Virus record (IMG/VR): IMGVR_UViG_3300032296_001240
Coordinates: 1 to 35,500 of that record
Strand: one strand, 5' to 3'
Source of the DNA: a virus
Length of the DNA stretch: 35,500 nt
Part shown: piece after piece, positions 27,562 through 35,500 of the stretch
Numbering within the stretch: the first letter of the stretch is position 1
Layout of the letters: every line of letters begins with the position of its first letter
Translations under genes and position numbers: made by a program
Notes under the pieces: generated by a model
What the model was told of the DNA's origin: nothing
Database searches by the model: none
Seen by the model: only the letters and a program-made list of their open reading frames with translations

Positions 27562-29940
27562 ATGTCAAACTGGAGATTCTATTTAGATGGCAATGAGGTT
27601 GAAGAGCCTATTGGCTGGGATGCTATTGAGTTTACTGCTGTTCGGATGGAAAGTCATGGAATTGACCAACCATTCAGCACCGAAGTAAAGTTCTATGCTG
27701 AAGGCGCAAAGTATATTAAGTCAATTTATGACCAGTATTTCATCAACCAACCCATCGCTATAACAATCACTTCAGATGTTGGATATAATAATGCTCCATA
27801 TCAATTTGATGGATTCCTGAATTTAGCCATTTATCAGGAGCATAATGTGTGCGACACTGACACCTGGGAGATCACAGTAGGAATTATTGATGATCAGTTC
27901 AGGGAGAAGTTTAAATCAAGAGGGGATGTTCAGATTAATATTTTAGAAAATAAAGATTTAGATGGCAATACTATTCCAGATGCTGATTGGGAAAACATAA
28001 GACTTCATCGGAGTGATTTATACATAGTTGGGTCAGGAAGAAACTTAGCAGAAGTCTCTCTTTTGCCAGAATATAATTCTTCTGATATTCTGCCTCCATA
28101 TGATTGGCTTTACCCAGACTATATTCAGACCTTTCCAGTTTATTGGAGCAGTAGTGACTTTGCCAATCCAGTTGGCTCAACATCTGACACACAAGGCATT
28201 ACTTATGGAGATAGCAATGTCATTTTTAAAAACAATACTGCCTATGCCAGAACAATCAAATTTGCTGGCAATGTAAATGGACAATGGAGGCCATTTGACA
28301 GAAACTGTGGAGGCACTGCTAACTGGGAGGCAGTATTTAGAGTGCATGAAGGTTCTGGAGGAATTAATACCTTTTACACTGTTTACACTTCTCCAGCCTA
28401 CGGCAATGGTACTCCATTACAGCCTTATAGTTTTAATTTTTCACTCGATATTTATGTCCCACCTGGTTATGTAGTCGCATTCTTATGCTACTGGGGAACT
28501 GGGGGGACTATCCAGAGAGAAGTACCGACAACTACTTTTCCATTCCTATGCGAATCTACTCTTGAAGTTAATGTTGAAAATCTATGCATTGTTGCATCGG
28601 AGCTAAACAGCGGTGAGTATGCCTCATTCTGTGATGTTTTGAGGGTTGAAAACTTCTTTAAACGAATTATTCAAAAACTAACTGGAAGCAATAACAAACT
28701 GCTATCAGATACATTTAGCAAAACTGGAGATGGGTGCTATTGGAATAATGCTTTAACCAATGGTTTGAGAATTAGAAATGCCATCACGATTCAAGAAGCT
28801 GAAACTGGATGCGGAGACACTCCAGCAGCAAATCAGAACCAAAGCATATTTAACACTTCATGGGATAAGGCATTTGATTCGCTGGATAAAATCTTTTGCT
28901 TGGGATGGGCATTTGAATGGACTGGAAGCGAATGGAAGATCAGGGTAGAATCAAGAGAATACTTTTACCAGAACATTGTTTCTCAAACATTTGAAAATGT
29001 AGGTGAACTTAATCAGATAGCCTTATCTGATAAGTTAATTAACCACATTAAAATTGGCTATACTGACAACTGGAAAAATAGAAATACTGGTGGAGCTTGG
29101 GCAATAATGACTGAGAGGGATTATTTCATTGATAATAGAGCAATGAGCAATAATTCATCAAATCTTCTGGATTTAAGATCAGAGATTGTTGCTGAAGGCT
29201 ATGCAATTGAATTCAGTAGAAGGTTACAATTTTATGAAAGTGGAGCAATCAGTAGTGATAGGCCCAATGACTATGATACATTCATCATTTGGATGAATCG
29301 CATAACTTATTCTGGAAGTGACATTGCTGATACACCTTTTCAAATTCAGACTGAAACAGGAGCTTATTCATTTGCTCCAGGAACAGTAAGCATGCCATCT
29401 AATTATATTAGTTACTCAGGTAGTCCAATGCAAGGCTTGTACAACATTTATCACACTCCTGCTCGGATTGCTTGTAGGTGGTGGAAGGTGCTTGGCATGC
29501 ACACATTTGGAATGGTTAATCCTATTTTAAGATTTCAAACTGGAGAGTATCAGGTTACCTATTCATCAACAATAAACTATCCTGAAGAAAAAGAGTCATG
29601 TATTGAGCCATTCAATGGTGGAATAATTGAGAATTGGAATATTTCTCCCTCTATTTTAAAGCCAGAATATCAAGACTACCTATTCAAACCTATTCAGGTA
29701 GAATTTGAATATCCACAAAGTCTGTGCGATTTCTTAACTTTGTCTCAGGATGAGCAGTACCGGAAAGTTAAGCTCACTTCTGGAAGTTTAGCAATTGAAG
29801 GCTTTATCCTCAATGCTACTAATCAACCAGAGAATGCTTCCGGAGGTACAACTAAATTCACATTGTTAGTCTCCAATCAGCAGTCTGAACCTGGTGGAGC
29901 ATTTGATGAAGGTTATGACACTGGCTATGTAGTCGAATAA
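27562..29940 (+). CDS. Large tail-tip protein (Tal/baseplate-like)
   Basis: 792 residues, 2 nt after the tape measure. The N-terminus (FYLDGNEVEEPIGWDAIEFT) is beta-rich and recalls tail-hub proteins of Bacteroidetes phages. Beta-sandwich-like domains with many aromatic residues fill the rest, and the end is acidic and Gly/Tyr-rich. The gene directly after a tape measure normally encodes a distal tail or hub protein that joins tube and fibres. No enzymatic motif seen. Confidence 0.65.
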   Translation: MSNWRFYLDGNEVEEPIGWDAIEFTAVRMESHGIDQPFSTEVKFYAEGAKYIKSIYDQYFINQPIAITITSDVGYNNAPYQFDGFLNLAIYQEHNVCDTDTWEITVGIIDDQFREKFKSRGDVQINILENKDLDGNTIPDADWENIRLHRSDLYIVGSGRNLAEVSLLPEYNSSDILPPYDWLYPDYIQTFPVYWSSSDFANPVGSTSDTQGITYGDSNVIFKNNTAYARTIKFAGNVNGQWRPFDRNCGGTANWEAVFRVHEGSGGINTFYTVYTSPAYGNGTPLQPYSFNFSLDIYVPPGYVVAFLCYWGTGGTIQREVPTTTFPFLCESTLEVNVENLCIVASELNSGEYASFCDVLRVENFFKRIIQKLTGSNNKLLSDTFSKTGDGCYWNNALTNGLRIRNAITIQEAETGCGDTPAANQNQSIFNTSWDKAFDSLDKIFCLGWAFEWTGSEWKIRVESREYFYQNIVSQTFENVGELNQIALSDKLINHIKIGYTDNWKNRNTGGAWAIMTERDYFIDNRAMSNNSSNLLDLRSEIVAEGYAIEFSRRLQFYESGAISSDRPNDYDTFIIWMNRITYSGSDIADTPFQIQTETGAYSFAPGTVSMPSNYISYSGSPMQGLYNIYHTPARIACRWWKVLGMHTFGMVNPILRFQTGEYQVTYSSTINYPEEKESCIEPFNGGIIENWNISPSILKPEYQDYLFKPIQVEFEYPQSLCDFLTLSQDEQYRKVKLTSGSLAIEGFILNATNQPENASGGTTKFTLLVSNQQSEPGGAFDEGYDTGYVVE

Positions 29941-29942
29941 AT

Positions 29943-32501
29943 ATGTCTAATGTAAACAGGAGCGCACTAAGTGCTTTAAGTAGTACCAACTTTCCAGATA
30001 ATACCACCCAGGAGATTTCCCCTGCTGACTTAAGAGCATGGCTAAGTGATGCCATTGATAGCTTTGTGACCCAGAAGGACAAAAGCACTCTTGAGAATGC
30101 CTTGTATGAGGCAGAAGGAGGAGCATTAGCGGCCTCTGCTACCGTAAACCTGGCAAGTGCGACTGGCAACTTCTTGCACATCACTGGCTCTGCTACCATT
30201 AACTCATTTGGCATTTGTCCAGCAGGAGCAAGATTTGTCCTTGTCTTTGATGGTGCTTGCACATTAACCTATAATGCAGTCTCTCTGATTATTCCAGGCT
30301 CAACAGACCTTACCACTGCTACCAATGACACGGCAATGATAATTAGTGAGGGTGGAGGTAATTGGCGAATAGTAAACTACTACAAGTCATCTGGAGTAGG
30401 TCTTGGAACAGTTACTCAAGTAGATACAGGCACTGGTCTGACCGGAGGCCCAATCACTACCACAGGCACAATAAGCATTGCAAGCATTAGTCCTGATCCA
30501 TCTGGAAGCTATACCAATGCTAATATCACAGTCAATGCTCAAGGTCAGGTAACTGTTGCTTCTAATGGTTCTCCTGGTGGAGTAACATCAGTAACTGCTA
30601 CCACTCCTTTGGCCTCCTCTGGTGGAAGCACTCCAGACATAAGCATTCAAAAAGCAGATGCCACACAGGATGGCTATTTGGATAGTCTTGATTTTATCAC
30701 ATTTAGCGCAAAACAGGATGCCTTAGTTAGTGGCACTAACATAAAGACTGTAAATTCTAATTCATTACTTGGTTCTGGCAATGTTTCTGTGGGAACTATT
30801 ACTGGAGTAACTGCCGGAACTGGATTGAGTGGTGGAGGAACAAGTGGAGCAGTAACAGTTGATTTAGCTAATACTGCTGTCACACCGGGTGCTTATACCA
30901 ATGCTAACATTACCGTTGATGCTCAAGGTAGAATTACTTTGGCAAGCAATGGTACTGGAGGAGGAGGCACTCCTGGTGGTTCTAACACAGAACTTCAATT
31001 CAATAACTCTGGTGTATTCGGTGGAGTACCTAATGCCACATGGGATGGCACGAACTTAACCTTTAACACTCCCAGATTTGGACAGTCTTTAGGTAATGGG
31101 CATTTTAGCTTTCACAAATCTAATAGTACTCCAACAGGAGCAACTGATTACTTAACTGTCTTCTGGAATCAAACCAATAAAGACCTTGGTTTTAGGTTTG
31201 AAACAGATGCCTTTGAGAGTTATTTTAGATTTGCTGCTACTACATCAGATAAGACCTATACATTCCCAGACTTATCTGGAACAGTTGCATTGCTTGCTAA
31301 TCCTGCTTCTTTTAGTTCACTTGCATCAACCTCTTCAATTACCCTTGGAGTGCCAGGGCCAAGTGGAACTTCTGGAACAATAGTATTTAATAATTCTGCA
31401 AATGTTAATCAACTGACCTTGCAATCTGGTTCAACATCTGCATCTTATTCAATTACATTGCCTACTGCTGCTCCAACAGGCGCACAGTATTTACAATCTA
31501 CTGGATCAGGTGGAGTTCTTCAATGGACATCAGGAACTACTACTGGTGTAAGTACAGTTGGTGCATTTAGTGCAACATCTCAAACCAATGGAGCAAGCAT
31601 AACAGGATCAGTAATAACCTTTGGCCCTGCTGATACAACTAATCCAGGTATGGTAAGCACAGGAAATCAGACATGGGCAGGTTATAAGACTTTAAGTACT
31701 GCCGGAAGTTTCTCTGCTGCACAATTGTCTATTGCAGGAACAACTATAAGATGGATAAATTGTGGTGGTGGATTTTTTAATACACCAACTGTTGGGGCAA
31801 GAAGCGCAGGAACTAAGATAGTATTATCACCTCTTGTAACAACTGGAAATACGGAGTGTGCTTTGGGTACATCTGGTAATGTTGGTGCGACAGAAAGCCT
31901 TTGGATAAGCGCACAAAATCAAATTGATTTTTATCCAGGAAATACAACATCTGCTGTAGGTTCATTTAATGCCAATGGACTTTCTTTACCATTGGCTTTT
32001 AATGCAATAAATGCAACATTAGGTATTTCATTTGGGTATCAAGCATGGGGTAATGCACCAACAAATATTACTGGTCCAAGTTTGGTTTCTCGCTCAAATA
32101 CAACAAGGATTGTTTTATCTCCTACATTGACTCAAAGCTCAAATATAGTATATGATTGTGGATTTGGAGCTTATAATACTGCTACTATCGCAACAACTGT
32201 TGGAATGTGGATTTCAAGCCCAACAAATGTAGATTTTTGGTTTGGAGGTAATGCTGCTTTATCTGTTCGATTAAGTACTTCGGGGATAACACTTGCTGGC
32301 GGAGCAAATATTAATTTGTCTACAACAACTGGAACTAAAATAGGAACAGCAACAAACCAATTGCTTGGATTTTTTAATGCCACTCCAGTAGCGCAACAAA
32401 CAGGAGGCGCACTTACTGCTGCTGCAACATATGGAAGTAATGAACAAACAATGCTTAATAGAGCTTATTCTGCGTTAAGAAATTTAGGTCTAATATCATA
32501 A
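29943..32501 (+). CDS. Tail fibre / receptor-binding protein
   Basis: 852 residues, 2 nt after the hub gene. Gly/Thr/Ser-rich repeats typical of fibres occur at about 150-350: two copies of the YTNANITVxAQGxxTxASNG unit and several GTGLTGG / GTGLSGG and TTTGTISI stretches. The C-terminal half contains two similar blocks of about 90 residues (first with TKIVLSPLVTT and ESLWISAQNQIDFYPGN, second with TRIVLSPTLTQ and GMWISSPTNVDFWFGGN). The DNA becomes more AT-rich there. The end (EQTMLNRAYSALRNLGLIS) may be the trimer cap. Role: host receptor binding. Confidence 0.8.
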   Translation: MSNVNRSALSALSSTNFPDNTTQEISPADLRAWLSDAIDSFVTQKDKSTLENALYEAEGGALAASATVNLASATGNFLHITGSATINSFGICPAGARFVLVFDGACTLTYNAVSLIIPGSTDLTTATNDTAMIISEGGGNWRIVNYYKSSGVGLGTVTQVDTGTGLTGGPITTTGTISIASISPDPSGSYTNANITVNAQGQVTVASNGSPGGVTSVTATTPLASSGGSTPDISIQKADATQDGYLDSLDFITFSAKQDALVSGTNIKTVNSNSLLGSGNVSVGTITGVTAGTGLSGGGTSGAVTVDLANTAVTPGAYTNANITVDAQGRITLASNGTGGGGTPGGSNTELQFNNSGVFGGVPNATWDGTNLTFNTPRFGQSLGNGHFSFHKSNSTPTGATDYLTVFWNQTNKDLGFRFETDAFESYFRFAATTSDKTYTFPDLSGTVALLANPASFSSLASTSSITLGVPGPSGTSGTIVFNNSANVNQLTLQSGSTSASYSITLPTAAPTGAQYLQSTGSGGVLQWTSGTTTGVSTVGAFSATSQTNGASITGSVITFGPADTTNPGMVSTGNQTWAGYKTLSTAGSFSAAQLSIAGTTIRWINCGGGFFNTPTVGARSAGTKIVLSPLVTTGNTECALGTSGNVGATESLWISAQNQIDFYPGNTTSAVGSFNANGLSLPLAFNAINATLGISFGYQAWGNAPTNITGPSLVSRSNTTRIVLSPTLTQSSNIVYDCGFGAYNTATIATTVGMWISSPTNVDFWFGGNAALSVRLSTSGITLAGGANINLSTTTGTKIGTATNQLLGFFNATPVAQQTGGALTAAATYGSNEQTMLNRAYSALRNLGLIS

Positions 32502-32505
32502 TAAC

Positions 32506-32820
32506 ATGAGTAATTATAACATAATCGTCCCCATCAGCAACGAGCCTGTGTATGGCTTCAAAAGGACAGCAACAATGGCATCCTTACAAATTAATGCAGT
32601 GCCATTTACTGGAGAGTGCATCAATTTATTGGTTCAAGTAGATTACTTTGATCAAATAACAGATGCTCCTATTACAATTATCCCTTCAAAATCTGTTAGT
32701 TTAATTGCAGAAGGAGCAGAGTTTGATTACTATATGAGTCTACTTGATCAAACTGTAATTATTAAAGATTTAGTTGTGGCTAAGATTGAGGAAGCAGATC
32801 AGCAAGGCAAATTCAATTAA
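32506..32820 (+). CDS. 104-aa small tail-region protein
   Basis: Beta-rich small protein starting MSNYNIIVPISNEPVYGF, 4 nt after the fibre stop, ending in an acidic helix (AKIEEADQQGKFN). Might be a fibre chaperone or a minor tail subunit by position; no family recognised. Confidence 0.65.
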   Translation: MSNYNIIVPISNEPVYGFKRTATMASLQINAVPFTGECINLLVQVDYFDQITDAPITIIPSKSVSLIAEGAEFDYYMSLLDQTVIIKDLVVAKIEEADQQGKFN

Positions 32821-32823
32821 TTT

Positions 32824-33231
32824 ATGATTCAGTATAAAAAGGCGATTTTTTTAAAAAACTTCCATGATGGCATCAAGTCAATTCCTGACATAACTGATTA
32901 TGCTCCTGTTATTCAATTAGGTAAACTTGTCAAAAAATTGCAATCCGTTTATGAGCAATTGAATGATGAGATTGATGATTTAAGAATTGAGCATTGCCAC
33001 AAGGATAATAATAAAATCACCAGAGATGCCCAGGGTAATTATGAATTCACGGCAGAAGGTGAAAGGGCATTCAAAAAGGCACATAAGGAATTGCTTAACA
33101 AAGAAGTGAGTTTTGACTTTACTCCATTAAGTTATTCAGAATTGTGCCAGGTACTTCCTGTTGAGTTCGCAAAACAAAATCTCTGGGAGAATGTAGCAGA
33201 GGTTTTAGAACCATTCTATTTCAATGTCTAA
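32824..33231 (+). CDS. 135-aa hypothetical protein, possible fibre assembly protein
   Basis: Helical, charged protein (LGKLVKKLQSVYEQLNDEID) with an aromatic C-terminal part. It starts 3 nt after the previous gene and overlaps the next by 8 nt. Small helical proteins next to fibres often assist fibre folding; this is a positional guess. Confidence 0.65.
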   Translation: MIQYKKAIFLKNFHDGIKSIPDITDYAPVIQLGKLVKKLQSVYEQLNDEIDDLRIEHCHKDNNKITRDAQGNYEFTAEGERAFKKAHKELLNKEVSFDFTPLSYSELCQVLPVEFAKQNLWENVAEVLEPFYFNV

Positions 33232-35500
33232 TCCTAATCCATTTTACCGATTCAAACAGGCATGGAATGCCGGGTTTTATCCAGATAATCAGATTGTCTC
33301 TGACCTTCTCAATGAGTTAAGTCAGGACATTACTACGGCATTACCTACCCTATTTACGGCAGGGGTAACTCACTTGTCGCAATTGGTAAATGAGATTAAG
33401 CTAATGGTGGAGGCATTCAATGCCTATCCATACTATGGTAACTTTTCGGTGAGTTTAGATTTAGTTTCTGCTCTACCTAATTACAACTTTACCATTACCA
33501 TTAAGGATCAAGACCTATTTAACATTGATAGCACTCAGGAATTCCAAATTACCGGAGTAGCAAGCAATCCTGCTAAGATTGTTAGTTCTGCAACAGCAGG
33601 CACATTCATTCCAGGTGCTTACATAGGCTCTTTTGATGCTCCGGCAATAGCAGAGGAGGATAAGGTTAAGGAGGCACTTTATTGCGTTAAATTGAATGGG
33701 AGTGCCATATTCCCAATCACTTATAGGTTTGACCCACTAACCAATGTCGCTACTTCAGGATTAGCCAGAGGTAAGAACTGGAAACTGGATGACCAAGTAA
33801 TTAGCCGATTCCCTGCTGCGACCTTGCCACTGGAAAACCAAAGGACATTTGAACTGCCTCAATTGAGTGGAGATGATAGTTACATCATCAGCATCATGGA
33901 GCGCATCATACAGGCATCGTTTGTGGATAGTGACTACACTAACTCAATCATTGCGACCTATGATAGCTTTACATTGCCAGATGGATGGGTAGCCTACATC
34001 AATCACCCGGTATTCACCACCTATGAGCGAGTCCAGTTTGACTTTGTTGATGCTACCAGAAGGAAGTTAATTTTAGTTGGTAGGAGAGTAGGCGGTGCAT
34101 GGCTCTGGCAGAGGTTTGTAAGTGATGCATACATGAGTTCATCCTTTGACTTCTTAGCCACTTACAGCGAATCTACGGCTCTTCCTTATGAGCCTAACCA
34201 GGCAGGAAGGTGGCTTTATAATTCGGACACCTATGATCTGGAGTTTGTAGAGTTTACATCAGGATGCTATATATCCAATGAATTCTACCCAATGCCTGCA
34301 AAGCCAGGAGACCAGTTTCAGTTCAATATAGTAGATGCTAACCTAACCGGGATTGAGCAAGCCAACATTGGCCTATTCACGGAGTCAGGCTCATTTATCC
34401 AGAAGATTGGAGAGTCTAACCTGATTACTACTGATTGCATTGAGCCTCTTTACACTCCCTATCAATACACAGGACAGGTAACTATTCCGGCACTCAATGG
34501 ATGCTATCGGATGGGCCTATACAATGTAATCACTCCAGAAGGGCCAACCACTGATTGCCAGATTACCTTCACTAAGTTATTAACAGACTTTCAAGGAGAG
34601 GATTATACCAACTTTTTAATCTACATCCATACCATAGCAGCCGGGCCTAATCCGTACATAACCTTTCAGCTATCTGGTGGCAATCCTTATGTTCATCAGG
34701 TAACAGAAACAGAAACTATTGAGGAGATTGTTGCTTGGTGTAATCTTAATATCCCAGGCATGATAGCCTCTTCAGCATCAGATTCAAACATGGTGCTGTG
34801 GAAGTGGACTAAGACCTATCCATGCAGCAGTGAAGGCTATACAATGTCATGCTTCAACTCTGATTCTGCTGGAGGCTTTTTAAATGGCATCTGGGAGACT
34901 CCAGAGTACGCATGTAGTTGTGAGCCTAAGTGTACTATTTGGCAAACAGCATATTATGATGGGCAATGTGGTGCATGGTTTGAAAGTGTAAGCGATAATC
35001 CTACTGAATATTTAGGTCTATTTATTATTGACCCAATTACACTGGAGAGGACAATACTTCACAAGATTGAATGCTCAACAATACTTGCACCTGGTCAATT
35101 CTATACTTGGATAAACTCAATCCCTGGCATGTACTTCTATCAGTCACCTGATATTGAGGGCAATTGTCAAGTTTTTGCATCCTACGAAGTTGAAGTGCCT
35201 TGCGGTACTGAATACTATTGGGATTTTGGAATTTTTGATATAGATGACAATTACATTACCAGTGCTATCATTGGAGCAAATCCACTTGATGCTACTTCAT
35301 GTGAGTGTGATTCCAATTGTGAATCCACCTTTGTCATTGAGCTTGAGGGCGAAAATGCATGGGGATGGCTTGATAATATAATTACTCTGCAATACCCACT
35401 TTACACTCTCTACATCACCGATGGAACTACCATCTTTTCTGCTTTTACATTCCAGACTCCGGCCTATATCAATCCATTTATTTATGATGAGGTCTTATTG
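33224..35500 (+). CDS. N-terminal part of 987-aa virion protein (continues at base 1)
   Basis: ATG at 33224 overlaps the preceding gene by 8 nt. The frame is open to base 35500 (759 codons, including the repeated 123 bp) and continues in frame from base 124 to the TAA at 808-810. A beta-rich N-terminal region (MSNPNPFYRFKQAWNAGFYP) is followed by several domains with Cys pairs (SCEPKC, SCECDSNC). Two tandem related blocks of roughly 120-150 residues occur near the C-terminus, each with an IPGM motif; one lies before and one spans the junction. Likely a tail appendage or baseplate protein with possible surface-binding domains. Confidence 0.8.
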   Translation, partial: MSNPNPFYRFKQAWNAGFYPDNQIVSDLLNELSQDITTALPTLFTAGVTHLSQLVNEIKLMVEAFNAYPYYGNFSVSLDLVSALPNYNFTITIKDQDLFNIDSTQEFQITGVASNPAKIVSSATAGTFIPGAYIGSFDAPAIAEEDKVKEALYCVKLNGSAIFPITYRFDPLTNVATSGLARGKNWKLDDQVISRFPAATLPLENQRTFELPQLSGDDSYIISIMERIIQASFVDSDYTNSIIATYDSFTLPDGWVAYINHPVFTTYERVQFDFVDATRRKLILVGRRVGGAWLWQRFVSDAYMSSSFDFLATYSESTALPYEPNQAGRWLYNSDTYDLEFVEFTSGCYISNEFYPMPAKPGDQFQFNIVDANLTGIEQANIGLFTESGSFIQKIGESNLITTDCIEPLYTPYQYTGQVTIPALNGCYRMGLYNVITPEGPTTDCQITFTKLLTDFQGEDYTNFLIYIHTIAAGPNPYITFQLSGGNPYVHQVTETETIEEIVAWCNLNIPGMIASSASDSNMVLWKWTKTYPCSSEGYTMSCFNSDSAGGFLNGIWETPEYACSCEPKCTIWQTAYYDGQCGAWFESVSDNPTEYLGLFIIDPITLERTILHKIECSTILAPGQFYTWINSIPGMYFYQSPDIEGNCQVFASYEVEVPCGTEYYWDFGIFDIDDNYITSAIIGANPLDATSCECDSNCESTFVIELEGENAWGWLDNIITLQYPLYTLYITDGTTIFSAFTFQTPAYINPFIYDEVLL
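35378..35500. repeat. Right copy of the 123-bp terminal direct repeat
   Basis: Identical to bases 1-123. The base before this copy (35377) continues the same gene, showing that the left copy is a re-entry point, not a gene start. Confidence 0.95.

Noticed and set aside
1-35500. Integrase, repressor, CRISPR array or insertion sequence
   Set aside because: None found by reading the translated frames and repeats; only short repeats described above are present.

Overview
The window looks like one complete genome of a tailed dsDNA phage infecting a Bacteroidetes-type host. The first 123 bases recur exactly as the last 123 (1-123 = 35378-35500). One 987-codon reading frame runs off the right end and continues, in frame, at the left end. 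The unique sequence is therefore about 35,377 bp and is circular, circularly permuted or terminally redundant. The host assignment rests on several TAnnTTTG (-7) promoter elements, two with a TTTG (-33) element at suitable spacing, on starts lying only 4-5 nt after the -7 box, and on gene families familiar from Bacteroidetes phages. I see no integrase, repressor, CRISPR array or insertion sequence, so a virulent lifestyle is likely but not proven.

Layout. 33224-35500 plus 1-1692: large virion proteins. 1703-4533: portal and MuF-like head protein. 4586-5086 (minus): PD-(D/E)XK-like protein. 5135-6882: small basic proteins, a candidate small RNA, an M15 endolysin and small membrane (lysis-type) proteins. 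6897-7931: probable virion protein. 7964-9948 (minus): seven translationally coupled genes including a glycosyltransferase and a 39-residue membrane protein missed by length-filtered ORF calls. 10030-14226: neck/tail-completion proteins, a GT25 glycosyltransferase, scaffold and major capsid. 14298-16478 (minus): Gp157-like and SSB-like proteins plus small regulators. 16506-20586: VRR-NUC nuclease, methyltransferase, a structured RNA, a replication initiator containing 11-bp iterons (likely origin), and DnaB helicase. 20593-21983: ParB-like and Mom-like genes. 21952-25011: terminase and connector genes. 25151-33231: tape measure, tail tip and fibre genes.

The most striking feature is at 20960-21925. 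A very AT-rich module encodes a Mom-family DNA-modification protein whose 3' end contains a cloverleaf resembling tRNA-Gly(UCC). It has the bacterial GlyRS identity positions (G1:C72, C2:G71, G3:C70, C35, C36, U73). It lacks U33, and its T-stem is mismatched at 49-65 and 51-63, positions that matter for EF-Tu binding. I infer, without proof, a glycyl-tRNA-like donor RNA dedicated to Mom-type DNA hypermodification; the known Mom adduct on adenine (a glycinamide) has the same atoms as an added glycyl group. A second unexplained element is a promoter-driven, terminator-ended RNA at 17840-17968 with a perfect long-range pseudoknot. The third is a seven-copy, 11-bp-phased iteron array inside the replication initiator gene.
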